Positions 40,579 through 53,157 of a stretch of DNA of 64,000 nucleotides are shown piece after piece. The DNA is from Cordylochernes scorpioides (lineage: Eukaryota > Arthropoda > Arachnida > Pseudoscorpiones > Chernetidae): positions 40,548,842 through 40,612,841 of the forward strand of contig CP092879.1 of NCBI GenBank assembly GCA_030710605.1. Reading direction: 5' to 3'. Under the pieces are notes generated by a model, which was not told the origin of the DNA, did no database searches, and saw only the letters and a program-made list of their open reading frames with translations. Position numbers and translations under genes: made by a program. Each line of letters starts with the position of its first letter. The stretch's first letter is position 1.

Positions 40579-42290
40579 TCCTTTATATCTATAAAAATGA
40601 AATGCGAAATCGATGTTTGTTATCGCATCACGCAAAATCTACTGACTCAATCATTATGGAATTTCGCATGTAGGTAGCTGAAGATTTCGTTTAACATATA
40701 GGCTATTCAAAAAACGAAAAGGTTTAATGTGCTATTTTTAAAAAATGTTAAACCAAAATTCCTTAGTTCAAGCCTTTTACCGCTTGGCGGCGCACTGGTC
40801 GCGACGATAAATGAATCTGATTGGTTAATAATTTTACACGTTGTTGTTTTGTAATTTTACCCGATTAATGTGTGTCTTTAAAAGGTAAGATTATTTTTAT
40901 ATATTTAAACTCTTTTAAAATAATTTTAATTGATCATTATCAAATAAATACGCCCCCGGAACCTGGGTTAATTAAAACTGTATTGTGAAATTTCGCACGT
41001 AGGGAGTTGAGGTTTTGGTTTAACATTTAGGCTAAAAGCACAAAAATTGCATTTCGAAAAACTTTCTTTTCCTTTTTAGAAGGTAGATTTTATTTAATCA
41101 TTTAGTAATATTTTTTCAATTTAAATTAATTGGAATTATTATTTATTTCGCAGCTTATTCATATATTTTGCTTCGTTTAATTTTAATTAGTGTAAATATA
41201 ACGATCTACATCTTTAACGATAAGTGTAGTATTTTATCTCATATGGTATATTATTTTTAGAACAGTATTCTATTTTTTTTCTTTCTTATATTTAGAGTGC
41301 GTATAAATTTTATTAAAGTTGCAAAAAGTATATTTATTGAAAAAAGTATGTTTTACAATATAACTTGCTACATATATTTTACTATATGTTTGTTCCATGT
41401 AATATGTTTATGCTCTAATAGCATTTATATCCTTTCCTTTATATCTATAAAAATGAAATGCGAAATCGATGTTTGTTATCGCATCACGCAAAATCTACTG
41501 ACTCAATCATTATGGAATTTCGCATGTAGGTAGCTGAAGATTTCGTTTAACATATAGGCTATTCAAAAAACGAAAAGGTTTAATGTGCTATTTTTAAAAA
41601 ATGTTAAACCAAAATTCCTTAGTTCAAGCCTTTTACCGCTTGGCGGCGCACTGGTCGCGACGATTAATGAATCTGATTGGTTAATAATTTTACACGTTGT
41701 TGTTTTGTAATTTTACCCGATTAATGTGTGTCTTTAAAAGGTAAGATTATTTTTATATATTTAAACTCTTTTAAAATAATTTTAATCGATCATTATCAAA
41801 TAAATACGCCCCCGGAACCTGGGTTAATTAAAACTGTATTGTGAAATTTCGCACGTAGGGAGTTGAGGTTTTGGTTTAACATTTAGGCTAAAAGCACAAA
41901 AATTGCATTTCGAAAAACTTTCTTTTCCTTTTTAGAAGGTAGATTTTATTTAATCATTTAGTAATATTTTTTCAATTTAAATTAATTGGAATTATTATTT
42001 ATTTCGCAGCTTATTCATATATTTTGCTTCGTTTAATTTTAATTAGTGTAAATATAACGATCTACATCTTTAACGATAAGTGTAGTATTTTATCTCATAA
42101 GGTATATTATTTTTAGAACAGTATTCTATTTTTTTTCTTTCTTATATTTAGAGTGCGTATAAATTTTATTAAAGTTGTAAAAAGTATATTTATTGAAAAA
42201 AGTATGTTTTACAATATAACTTGCTACATATATTTTACTATATGTTTGTTCCATGTAATATGTTTATGCTCTAATAGCATTTATATATAT
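40579..42290 (+). repeat. 856 bp tandem duplication of a Helitron 5' region
   Basis: 40579-41434 and 41435-42290 are direct repeats starting TCCTTTATATCTATAA with very few differences. A degenerate third copy of part of it (CGTTAGCTCCAAGCTTTTAC, GGGGGCAGCACTG) is at about 45000-45240. Confidence 0.85.
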
Positions 42291-42472
42291 TTATATGGTT
42301 CAACCATATTTTTATATGAATGCATTTAGATATATATCCTGACCCATATAGGGTTAATTAATAACTCATTTGACATTTTACCTTTATTTATGGTCTTGGC
42401 AATATATATGTAAAGCTTTTTAGGTAAAAAAGAATTGAGGTATATTTTGAAATATAGATAAAAATCACAAGG

Positions 42473-42641
42473 AAGCAAGACCAGATCCAAATAAATAAAT
42501 TATGTGTGGTTTCAGAAACAGCATTGTTACCATCTTCAGACAAAAGTACTGAATACATTCAGTAATTTTGTCTTTATAAGGTGACAATGCTGTTATTGAA
42601 ACATCACACATAATTCGTTTATTTTTTATTTGGTCTTGCTT
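42473..42641. repeat. Inverted repeat with hammerhead-like arms, copy 1
   Basis: AAGCAAGACCAGATCCAAATAA and its complement form the ends (shortened here to AAGCAAGACC and GGTCTTGCTT). On the minus strand near 42515-42550 the order CTGAAGA, weak stem, CTGAAACC echoes a hammerhead. The diverged second copy is 45514-45680. Confidence 0.6.
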
Positions 42642-43390
42642 TTTTGATATTTTTAACATTGCCCTTGACTATTTGAAAATGATGCAAATTTCCTAATTAT
42701 TTTATGCCATTTTAAAAAGTACATTCTTTTGTAATAATATCTAATTTCCCACATTTTCCTAAAACTGCCAACAATAAACTAATAAAAAAAAAATCCAAGT
42801 CTGGGTATTTCAGTATTGCAGATATATTACATTTTTAAAAGTTGTTTAACTATAGATGTACATGCCGGATTAGGTGCCCTTAAAAATGTTTAATCTGGCT
42901 GTTTCTTCTTGAACTGCCGAGAGTGAAGTGGAGAAAGTGAAATTTTCAGGTTGCGAGGCCCATTTCCCTTAATTCACACTAATCCTTTGATTTTTTTTTT
43001 CATTTTTTAGATACCAAAGCCAAGTTTGGTTACTTGCACTCACTGGAGGGGTTTGACTTTTTCAAGAATCAGGGGTCATTGGGGCAATTTTTTTTTTTCA
43101 GAACAAATTCCCCAAAACTGGATTCGATGATCCCGGGTCGTGGTTTTTAAAAATCAACAGTTTAGACCACTCCTCCAAAAAAGCACTCTATACATTAGAT
43201 GTGTTTGTGAAATTGATCTTATATTTCAGATTATTTTTACCAGAATTTTTAATTTTGATATTTGCAGTTCATCTCCATTGTGCTGAAAGAAAATTCTTTA
43301 CTTAAAGTTTTAAAAACAGTTGGGGGCTCTATTCATTCAAGAGTAAACCCCACTCGAACAATACCCAGGCGAAGCCGGGTCCATATATCT
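42642..43390. repeat. Diverged repeat shared with 45681-46260, ending in a Helitron-like hairpin
   Basis: The two segments share GCCCTTGACTATT, TGCCGGATTAGGTGCCC, a minus-strand SINE relic and the end word GGCGAAGCCGGGTCC. They look like two copies of one Helitron interior. Confidence 0.6.
43028..43182 (-). repeat. Degenerate SINE (minus)
   Basis: The complement retains TGGTCTAAACTGTTG and the body GACCCCTGATTCTTG. The tRNA boxes are eroded. Confidence 0.55.
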
Positions 43391-44172
43391 ATATAGGCTC
43401 AATTTATTGGGCAGTTTTTTCAACCAAATTAGACTTTTTTTTTAGGCCTTCTTCCATTGTCTTTTTTTTTTTTTGCTGTCATTTGTTTAGGTAGTATTTA
43501 GATCAGTGATTCTTAACCTTTTTTTTGTTGCGGCATTATTTTAAAGATTTGAAAATTTGGCGGCACAATTTTAGAATTTCGCGGCACACTTTTGCTAACT
43601 TGAATGCAAGAAAATTCAAATTATGTATCAATATTTCTATGCAAAATCTAAGTAATATACATCTCTAACATTCAATTTGCTAATTTCGTTATTTTAAAAA
43701 GTAAAAAAATGAAAAAGAAAAAAAGAAAAACCATTACAAACGTGAACATAATCATATGCCTAAAATTCAGCGACACATTTTTAGAATTTCGCGGCACACA
43801 AAATTACCGCGGCACATTGGTTGAGAATCACTGATTTAGATTTATCTGCTTCATAATATGTAGCTGCTCATATATATCTATGTATGTTCTACTCATATTT
43901 GTTGTGCATATTTTTTCAGCTAATTGTATTTTTTTTTTTTACGTCTTCTTCCATTTGATTTTTTTTAATCAGTTGTTTTACGTTTTCGCTGAGTTTTATG
44001 CATTTTTCCCCTCCTTTCAGAATATTTCTATGCTTTTTTTTTATTTTGGCCTTAGTCATGAGTCGCGCTTATTTTAATACACTATTTTTGAATTTTTTTT
44101 TTCAATCTCAGTCCTTTATGTTTTACATTTTTCAGTTATCCTTATTTTTATTTTTACTAATGCTTTGTGTTT
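43385..44172 (+). other. T-rich region upstream of the Rep-like start
   Basis: Strongly pyrimidine-rich on the plus strand, with TTTAGGTAG and TTTGTAG words, interrupted by the hAT MITE. It parallels the T-rich block at 9400-10553 in the other large Helitron. Confidence 0.5.
43504..43833. repeat. hAT-type MITE (330 bp)
   Basis: Terminal inverted repeats CAGTGATTCTTAACC and GGTTGAGAATCACTG, with repeated GCGGCAC blocks inside, are flanked by the 8 bp duplication ATTTAGAT (43496-43503 and 43834-43841). This is diagnostic of hAT-superfamily elements. No transposase. Confidence 0.92.
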
Positions 44173-44411
44173 GTAGGTATGCCAAGCCATAGGAGAAGCA
44201 AACTTTCTCAGCGTTCCAATAGCTCTAGGGTTCAGCATGCTTCAGGGTCAAACATTGCAAGTAGTTGGTGTGCATCTTGAGTCTCCCTGTTTCTCGCATG
44301 GGCAACTCTATGTAGCATGCTCCCGTGTTTCCAGCCCTAAAAATTTATTTGTCTTTAGTTCTACTTTTAGCAAGACACGCAAAATTGTTTATCAGGGGGC
44401 TTTGATATAGA
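44173..44411 (+). pseudogene. Helitron Rep start fused to helicase end
   Basis: After a polypyrimidine tract and TTTGTAGGT, one frame reads MPSHRRSKLSQRSNSSRV, a Rep-like start. From about 44200 another frame reads VPIALGFSM, then LQGQTLQVVGVHLESPCFSH, then GQLYVACSRVSSPKNLFV and KIVYQGALI before a stop. The latter is the well-conserved C-terminus of the Helitron Pif1-type helicase. All of the Rep domain and most of the helicase are missing, so this is an internal-deletion derivative. Confidence 0.8.
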
Positions 44412-45409
44412 TTTTGACAATTTTGAAAGAGATTTCTTCGAATAATGATTTTGGGAAGCTTGACTTTTGTAACTACATAATTTATGAATAATTTGTTATC
44501 ATTATTGCTCTACTGTAGTTTCATCAATAAAGCTTTTTTTACTTTATTTTATTTTAATTTTTTCACATTTAATTCATTTACATAACTCTATTCTTGAAAA
44601 TTGTTTTTTTATTTTTTTTATGGTATCAACATTTCTGGTTCAATTAAGGTTTTTGTTAGCCTGCAACACACCTTATCATAGCTCATTGCATTTATCAGGA
44701 TAACTTTGCTGTTTTGATTTTTACACCATTGGTATTTTCATGCCTCTATAATATTATATTTGTTTGCAGAATTTTATAGACAATTTGGTTTGGGTTATAT
44801 ACTTTAAGAATTTGTAAAAATATAAAGGTCAAAGTTTTACAACAAAAAAAATTTTTGGAACACCATTTCTCTCCCATTTAATTTAATGATGCTTCATTTA
44901 TGATTTTAAGAATTGCTTTATTTTTATGCATGTTATTTTTAAAATTTGTGTTAGCAAGACATGGAATATTGTTAAGTTAATATATTATTAACATAAACTT
45001 TACCAACCCGTGAAGCGTTAGCTCCAAGCTTTTACAACTGGGGGCAGCACTGTTAGAGCTAATAAATGCTTTCGATTGGTGCTTACTTTTACATGCTGTT
45101 TGTTTTTAGACTAAATTAATACACATCAAGTTAGCATTTTTTCATTCTTCAAAAATTAAGATTCTATCTTTAACGTTTCATAATACTTTTAAAATTAAAG
45201 CCGGAAATAATATTGCTTTTTCCCATCCTGCAGGTCTACATTACACTGCAACAGCTATCATAACTCTGGCTTTTGGCATTGATATTTATATAATGTGAAA
45301 GTACTGTTTGCTACCTTAAGCTCTGGAGAGATTATAATGTGTCTACAGATCCATCATGTGGAAATCACACCATAGTGAAAATGCATTTAGCTGGTAGCAA
45401 TGTATCACA
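44412..45409. other. Helitron interior, non-coding
   Basis: AT-rich, no frame. Contains the degenerate third copy of the 5' region repeat near 45000-45240. Confidence 0.45.
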
Positions 45410-45512
45410 TTTGTAGACATGTGGTGCGCTTACAGTAAAAGCAGTCGCTACCTACCCACCATGGTTATCATGGCCTGTACCACGCGTACTAGGGATAATT
45501 ACAAAAAAAAAG
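45410..45512 (+). repeat. SINE tail fragment
   Basis: ACATGTGGTGCGCTTACAG, GGTTATCATGGCC and ACTAGGGATAA match the SINE 3' region. Confidence 0.65.
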
Positions 45513-45513
45513 G

Positions 45514-45680
45514 AAGCAAGACCGAATACAAATAATTACATTATGTGTGGTTTCAGTTACATTTTGGCTATCTTCAGACAAAGGTACTGAATACATTCAG
45601 TAATTTTGTCTTTATATGGCAACAATGCTGTTACTGAAACATCACACATATATATATATTTTTTTATTTGGTCTTGCTTT
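45514..45680. repeat. Inverted repeat with hammerhead-like arms, copy 2
   Basis: Diverged counterpart of 42473-42641, with the minus-strand order CTGAAGA then CTGAAACCAC near 45555-45585. Confidence 0.55.
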
Positions 45681-45907
45681 TTTGGTATTTTTAAAATTGC
45701 CCTTGACTATTAGAAAATTATGCAAATTAACTATTTAGAAATGTAAGTGCCGGATTAGGTGCCCTTTAAAATGTTTGCTCTGGCTGTTTGTTCTTGGACA
45801 GCCGAGAGTGAAGTGGACAAAGTGAAATTTTCAGGTTGTGCCGACCATTTTCCTTTATTCAAACTAATCATTAGATTTTTTTTTAATTTTTAAGAATAAA
45901 AGCCCTG

Positions 45908-46063
45908 TTTGGTTACTTGCACTCACTGGAGGGGTTGGACTTTTTCAAGAATCAGGAGCCATTGGGGCAATTTTTTTTTTCAGAACAAAGTGTCTAAATC
46001 TGCATTCAATGATCCCGGGTCATGGTTTTTAAAAATTAACAGTTTAGACCACTCCTCCAAACA
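45908..46063 (-). repeat. Degenerate SINE (minus), second copy
   Basis: Similar to 43028-43182, with eroded head boxes. Confidence 0.55.
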
Positions 46064-47386
46064 GCACTCTATTCATTAGATGTGTTTGTGAAATGGATCC
46101 TATATTTCAGATTTTTTCACAAGCATTTTCGATATTGCTGTTTGCAATTTATCTCCATTTTGCTGAAAGAAAATTCATTACATTGAGTTTACAAACAGTT
46201 GGGGCCTCTATTCATTCATGAGTAAACCTCGCTCGAACACTACACAGGCGAAGCCGGGTCCAGTCGGGTAAAACCCGGGCGTTGCCCGGGCCACTCGGCT
46301 AGTATAATAATAATAATAATAATTTTAGATAATTATTATCATTAGATAATGATAATGATCATAATGATGATGCGCGCGCATCCGTGACAGAACCGGCCGG
46401 CCGGCCCATGACGGTCGTGACTATATATGTTGATATTCGAAATTTTTATAAATATTTATGTTTATTTACAATATTAAAGGACCTCGTATACAGTGGCTTC
46501 CACCGCGGGAAAGACTTGGCCAAAGATGGACCGCCAGAGTTCTTTCCTACAGAGAAGACAGGTCGATAAGATGGCTGGCATTGCCTACCTCAGGTCCAAG
46601 ATGGTAGTTGTAGATGGTCGTCTTCTCAAAAGGGGCAATTGAAACAATTATATTGACAAATAGTCAATATTACCTAAGACGAATGGGAATGTATACAATG
46701 ATTCATGAGCGAGAAAGACTCTACCATCTTTCAAGGTCATCTTCCAAGCGAAGAGGGTGTCTTCTTGGACCTGGAGGGGATCGTTTTGGAGAGAGAAAGG
46801 TGTGCGAGAGTAAAATTACACATTTTAGATAAGCATTCAGATATAACTGGATATATTTGAAGTATTTCAGCTCTTATATTTTATTATAAATTATTATATA
46901 AAAAGCAAGAAACATATCCTCGGGGAGAAGCCGCTTAATATTTTATTATAAAAGTAGAACTTAAGAGAGATATTAGCTAAACTTCTATCAATAGCAGTCT
47001 TTGAAAGGGCTATCGTTCAAAACAGTACAAAACATAGTGTTTTCAAATATTTTATTTAATAAGTTTTATTTACCCAATATTTCGATGGACCAATTTTCCA
47101 TCTTTTACGAAATTTTTGTTTTGAAGCACACAGCAGGTCGCGGTGAGCCACAGACGTCTTACAAGTTTGTTGGGCGATAAACCATCTTTGATATACATTT
47201 TAAACAAAATTAAATATAAACAAAAGAAAATCAATGTAATATATATAGCAATTGAATTAATTAAAGAGAAATATATAATATTTTTCAAAGAGAAATATAT
47301 AATATGTATTACCTTTCATATTTGGCCAATAACTAGGCATATATGTTGGATTTAAAGTTTTGAACTAGCGTATAACTTATGAAAAA

Positions 47387-47533
47387 GGCATCTCCTTATC
47401 GTGCAACTGAAGGTTTCTGATGGCTTGCGTCATCTATCGGAATAAATATCAACTATTCTCGTTGACTTCTAATTATTCCAGAATTGGCCAATTACTCATT
47501 CTTGATTAATCAAGAAAAGCTAACCACGTACGT
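47387..47533 (-). repeat. Retrozyme fragment, copy B
   Basis: Counterpart of 24150-24297, ending at the same ribozyme cleavage position. Confidence 0.75.
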
Positions 47534-49654
47534 TTTTTCACATAGTGTAAAACTGTTTGTTAAAATAGCGACGTTCGGCCTCTCAAAATATTACGTTTAT
47601 TTTCAAATAAATTTTCGGATCAAATTCAATATACGTCTCATCATTGTGCTCATACTTTAACCTGTGGTTTTCAATGAATTTATCAACCTATTTTATACAC
47701 TTTGGGTTAAGTAGGGCTATCCTAAATAGAGTGCTCAGAAATGTAGGTAAATATCGGAGCGTGCAACCCTAGTTAACCTAAGGCATCAATAATGCGGAAC
47801 ACCAAACAGTGCCGTTTATGGCGCACGCTAGGCTGCCTGCATGCCTGGTGCTATAAGGAGGTCGGTCTCTAAGTCTGTTCCACATTCTGAGAAAGCACGT
47901 CGAGGTTCCGTGAAATAATCTCCGGGTAGCGTGGTCACTTACTTGTGGCAAATTGGGAGTCTTTGATGATTGATGTCTCTCCTGTTGAATCTCAATCGAC
48001 TGACCTGTTTCATTCTTGCAGGACACTTCTTTCTTTCTTTCTTTAAGAGGGTCACTAAAGTACTTTAGAGTTTCTTTTTTTAATATAAATTATTCCATTA
48101 TGTATTCAAACTAGAGTAGAACTTCCAGAAGAGGACTTTCCGCCTAGGGAACACCTCTCCACAAAGGACAGTTTTCATTGTCAAAAAATTACCTTTTAAT
48201 ATAAATTATTCCATTATGTTTTCAAACTACAGTAGAACCTCCATGAGAGGACATTACGGCTAGAAGACACCTCTCTATAAAGGACAGTTTTCATTGACAA
48301 AAAATTACCATTTCAACAACTCTCCGGTAAGAGGACACCTCTTCATAAAGGACACTTTTACTCTGTAACTAGGTAGCCTTTACAGATAGGTTTTACTGTA
48401 TATCGTTTTTCTATAGATACACATAGGGATACCTGTAGAGAACGATATCCAAATTTTACTTTGGAATAATAGCGATTGTTTATTGAGCCTCAGTTAAGAT
48501 ATCTCTGGTCAATTATCGTAAGTATGACTTCTCTCTTGACAAACTGTATTTATCGATATCTCTTAGTGGAAGACAAATATTCTAATTTCCACAGTTAAAT
48601 CTTAGATATCTTATTACCTATCATGAGCGACCATTTATTTGAACGACCTACTCTATATTAAGTTGGTACATAATTATTTTTGAAGCCTTTTTTGGTATTT
48701 TTATTTTAATTTACGTTTTTTAAAATTATTATTATAATGAGAATACACTCTTTTCGCTATATTATATGCGTGGCCACTTCGAAAAAGATATTTTCACATA
48801 GCAACTTTCTTAATAATGATCCATCCTAATATGTAGGAGGGTACACAATTGTTCTTGAATTTAGAAATTGCTTTTGGAAGACAGATAAAAGTACACTTAT
48901 AAATAAATGATGAGCCATAGCCCCATTTGATTACTTGCACTCGCTGGTGGGGTTGGACTTTTACAAGAATCGGGGGCCATTGGAGCATTTTTTTTAATCA
49001 GAAAAAAAGTGCTCAATGCGGGAATCGAACCCGGGTCCTAGCGGTCGAAAAACCAATGGTTCAGACCATCCTTCCACCGTCCTCTATTTACATCGTTAAA
49101 AATCGATTTGATATCAACTATAAATGTAGTGTAAGGATTCTATGATGGTAAAAGTGACAGAGATTTTTAAAACCTTAAATATTCCATGTCATCTTAGTAG
49201 AAAAAGAAAGATACCCCTTCCGCCAAGTAAATCTATCAGTAGATGTACTTTCCAATGACAGTCCAATTATAAACGAAGCCTTTTAAAAAAGAAAGTTGGA
49301 GATTAATTTATCAAAAGTTTCAAATAAAATGAGAGGAAAAATGAAACTAATTGAATTTTGTTTAAATTTGATAAATTAGTTTGCTGGGAGAAATGTTTCT
49401 AATTGATCTTCACCTTGATTAGTTTATTGTGCTTTTTCTGTCTCTATTTAAGTAGAAAAAAAGTTTTAAACTTTTAAGTATAAAATAATTTCTAGAAACT
49501 TTTGATATTGTTCTTTATACTTAAAATATATATATATGTGCAACTGAAAGTTGCTGATGGCTGGCGCCATCTATCGGAATAAATATCAACTATTCTCGTT
49601 GATTTTTAATTATTCTTGAATTGGCCAAATACCCATTCTTGATTAATCAAGAAA

Positions 49655-49708
49655 AGCTAACCACGGACGCGTTTCGGGCTGTTGGCCCTCATCAGCGTGG
49701 TGCAAGCT
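49655..49708 (-). ncRNA. Hammerhead ribozyme 1, copy B
   Basis: Core CTGATGA, stem II GGGC/GCCC, GAAA, ACGCGT and GTC are all intact. The G-U pair seen in copy A is a G-C pair here. Confidence 0.9.
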
Positions 49709-49994
49709 GTACCTCAACGACAAAAAAAAAATGTTCATTAAGGCATCCTGAAAAATCATGAAACGGGTAGTTAAGGCCAGAATTGCGTGAGGACGCTACA
49801 CAATGTGAAAAAATAGTACAAATGTAACATTGTACTGGGATAAGGTGCATAGATTAAGAAAAAGGCATCTCCTTATTGTGCAACTGAAAGTTGCTGATGG
49901 CTGGCGCCATCTATCGGAATAAATATCAACTATTCTCGTTAATTTTTAATTATTCCTGAATTGGCCAAATACCCATTCTTGATTAATCAAGAAA

Positions 49995-50048
49995 AGCTAA
50001 CCACGGACGCGTTTCGGGCTGTTGGCCCTCATCAGCGTGGTGCAAGCT
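49995..50048 (-). ncRNA. Hammerhead ribozyme 2, copy B
   Basis: Identical in core to 26834-26887. Confidence 0.9.
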
Positions 50049-50900
50049 GTACCTCAACGACCAAAAAAATTGGTTATTAAGGCATCCTGAAAAATCATGA
50101 AACGGGTAGTTATATATATATAGTAGAACCTCCATGAAAGGACATTCACGTTAGAGGACACTTTTCTACAAAGGGCAGTTGTTATTTGCAAAATTATCAT
50201 TTTTACTATTTAGCAACTCTCCGGTAAGAAGACACCTCTCTCTAAAGGACACTTTGACTCTGCAATTAGGGTCCTTTACTGTATATTTTATAGGTTCTAC
50301 TGTATATATATATGTGTGTCGTAATATCACGTGCAGAAATGTATCTTATAGAAATATATAAAGAATGATAGCCTCTGTGTGTGGAAGTATAGGGAGAGGA
50401 AAGAGAAGGTTGGCTAATCAGATCACACCCCTATTCGACCACGTGTCCTGCCTTCTGAAATGACATTTCGGGGGAACTGGGATTATTTGCCCCTTTGCGG
50501 TCACTATTTTAGCGTACTGAGTATAGTTTAAAATAGTCTGAATATGATTATCAAGGTATAGTCCGAACTGACCGATTGTTGAAGACTCTTTGCCCAGTAA
50601 GCAATATACAGTTAAACCTGCCTATATCGCCCCCTCTTGGGATTCACCAAAATTGGGTGCTATAGAGAGGGGGTGCTATAGACAGGTCACTTTTAATGTA
50701 AATCGCATCGTACTACGTATTTAAAATGGGGCGCTATTTAGAGGGGGCGCTATAGACAGGTTTAACTGTATATAAGACGCACAATTTACTTTATAAATTT
50801 CATTGAAACAATATATTTAGCTTATCACCCCAGTCCATAACATATTATCGGTGATAGAATATACGCTTCAACACTAGTTTGGACAAGTTAAGACAAAAAG

Positions 50901-50955
50901 CCAGCTCTATATACCATGGTTTCGGGCTATGTCCCTCATCAGTACAGGGGCAGCC
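50901..50955 (-). ncRNA. Second hammerhead ribozyme family, copy B
   Basis: As 27736-27790, but stem III is the perfect palindrome ACCATGGT before the GTA triplet. This is the more complete version. Confidence 0.78.
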
Positions 50956-51704
50956 TCGATTTCATGATATCTTACGAGGGGAATTATGAAATCGGTCGAA
51001 TTTACCAAAAAGGTGTGAAAGCTGGTGAAACGCGGCAGTGCCAATTTTCAGGCCATAATACAACATAAAGTTGCAGGGGGATTTATTTTTTAAGGGAGAG
51101 AGGTGCTCCATTTGGTATATATATAAGGAGATACTAATTATTACACCCATTAGTATCTTCATAACTATATTATTAAATCTATCATCATTTTGTTTCATTT
51201 CAAAATATTTATTTTTCGAATTATTTCACTACTTTAGAGTAATAAAAAATGATACAATTATAATGAATAATATTTGTTAAAAACATTTTTATGGCAAAAA
51301 ATAATTGGAAAGAAACCAATATAAACCGGATATTAATTATAAAAACTATATCAACTGATTATTTATATTATGCTTATTGTACATATTGCCAGACACTTCT
51401 TTCTTTTGTATAAAGTTCTTTTTTCTTTCTTTCTCATTGTAAACATCATATGACTATTCTATTCACGGCCTAAAATTAGTGCGTATATATGTATAGACAA
51501 ATGTAAAGGCATACATGTATGACAGCGCAAGTGTCCCTAGGGGGACATAGCGCTTTAAATTGATATACAATAAAAATGTCATTTGATTTGAAAAATATTT
51601 TTATTTTATTCATATATGCGCAAGTTAAAATTTACTCAAATATATAAATCATGGGCATTTCTCAGGTCATGCGGATTTTTAAGATTAATAATTTTATAGG
51701 TAAA

Positions 51705-52142
51705 CTAGCAGATGTATCCGGCTTCGCTCGGATTTAACCCGAGTGAGTTTTTCTAACGAATATTTGATAAAAACAATTTTTTTTTCGAGCAAGCACTCAC
51801 TCTCTACTGAATCGATTTTTATATACGTTTTGCCACGTTGAAAATTAGGAAATTCAAACTTCAGGATGGTGAGCAATTTATTTAAGTCAAGAACAAACTT
51901 TTAATGATGAACAAAAGATAAGCAATAAGGGAAGTTTACAGAGTAGCAAAATATGAACATAAAAAATTGATTCGATAAGATAATCCCTTGAATCAATATT
52001 AAAATAAAAACATAAAGCCTCCAGGGAAAAGATCCTTTTAAATTTATGTTTTTATTTTAATAATAAAAATTATTATCTATTAATAAAATAATAAATAATT
52101 TATTACAATATAAATAAATATTAACTTATATAGAGAGAGAGA
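51705..52142 (-). mobile_element. Small Helitron spanning the end of the duplicated region
   Basis: The 3' end is at CTAG 51705-51708 with the adjacent GC hairpin. A plausible 5' end is TCTCTCTCTCTATATAAG at 52142. The 5' boundary is less certain. Confidence 0.5.
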
Positions 52143-53157
52143 TATACTACCCTATGAACTTAGCCAACAGGCCGAGAAGGGATATTTTATACATAGAGAT
52201 GACCTAGCTTCGTCTGTATTCTGCTCGAGTGATTGTTTTGATGTTAGAATTTTGGTTCCGCGTACTAAAAAAGATGATCTGGTTTCGCCCTTGGTATGCT
52301 TTAAGGAATTTTCCTTGAAATAATTTTGTTTCTGATAATCTCTCTCTCTCTCAAACATGATACTGCAATATTGTCATCATCATTTTCTGACTAAAAAATA
52401 ACTATTTTTACCCAATACTTGATCATTTTTTATTTTTCTTGGTTAAAAAAAAAAAAAAAATACAATAAACTCTTCCAGATTGAACTCAATATCCTGTTAA
52501 TATTTCAGCCGGATTAGGTACTTATTCAGGACTTGTATAGCTGACAAACATAACATACACTAGACTTTTATATATATAGAAATGATTGAATTTGCTTTCA
52601 AATAATATTTTTGGCCTTAAATTTTTTTAGGATACATTATTAACGAAATTTTGCAGTAATATTAGCATCAGGCTTCATGAAAACGAATTAATCAAGTTAA
52701 GCTGATTTTTGACTATTTTCAAATTATGGGGACGAATTCATTCCAGATCTCTCTCATGTATCTTTCACTAAAATGTAAATAAGGTATTGGTTTAATTTGA
52801 TTATACTTTTAATAGTCTATATTTCGAGCTGCTACTTCACCTATACACCTACTTGTTAAACTTATAAAATTTTATTAGAAATTTTAATGGAGAATAGAGT
52901 GATAGTGTCCTTTCAATATTTCTTATTTTATGATACTTTCTTTAATAAGCTGCTCGGGTGAATACTTAGCAGAAAGAACCTTGTTGATGTGTCCATTAAA
53001 AATTCTATACATTAATTATATTATTAATTATATATAGATAAATTATATAATTATAATAAATCGTAATTTGATAGTTCAGTTTCAGCTTGCGCTAAACTGC
53101 CATTATATCCTGCTATAAAATTTTATTTAAACAACATTTCTTCCGTTTTATCTATCC
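52143..53157. other. Unassigned AT-rich sequence
   Basis: No credible gene. A TCTC run at about 52340-52352 and an A run at 52445 are present. Confidence 0.4.

Larger units (their letters stand above)
40579..46302 (+). mobile_element. Composite Helitron (5.7 kb) unique to copy B
   Basis: The element starts TCCTTTATATCTATAAAAATG after A and ends with the GGGCGTTGCCCGGG hairpin, CCACTCGG and CTAG (46299-46302) before T. Its two ends split the right target duplication of the half-LINE. Inside are two tandem 5' regions, inverted repeats, a Rep/helicase relic, a hAT MITE and SINE fragments. Confidence 0.75.
49535..50112 (-). mobile_element. Hammerhead retrozyme dimer, copy B
   Basis: The two ribozymes are offset by 340 bp here (342 in A). 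The upstream part of the first unit is shorter than in copy A, starting near GTGCAACTGAAAG. Confidence 0.85.
28983..52053. repeat. Copy B of the duplicated segment
   Basis: Colinear with 4499-28882. It lacks the Helitron of 9319-14642 and the Jockey-like LINE. It has its own insertions at 37167-38005 and 39099-46302 and an expanded G run at 36257-36300. Features not listed separately for B (SINEs 30541-30912 and 30917-31192, SINE tail 34104-34234, interspersed repeat 34381-34740, MITEs 48114-48397, 50121-50301 and 50609-50768, SINE 48926-49083) are the counterparts of those in A. Confidence 0.9.

Noticed and set aside
4499-52053. A genuine 24 kb tandem segmental duplication
   Set aside because: The copies abut a 100 N gap in a contig-overlap configuration and differ by clean transposon insertions, which fits unmerged haplotypes better. 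Not excluded without reads.
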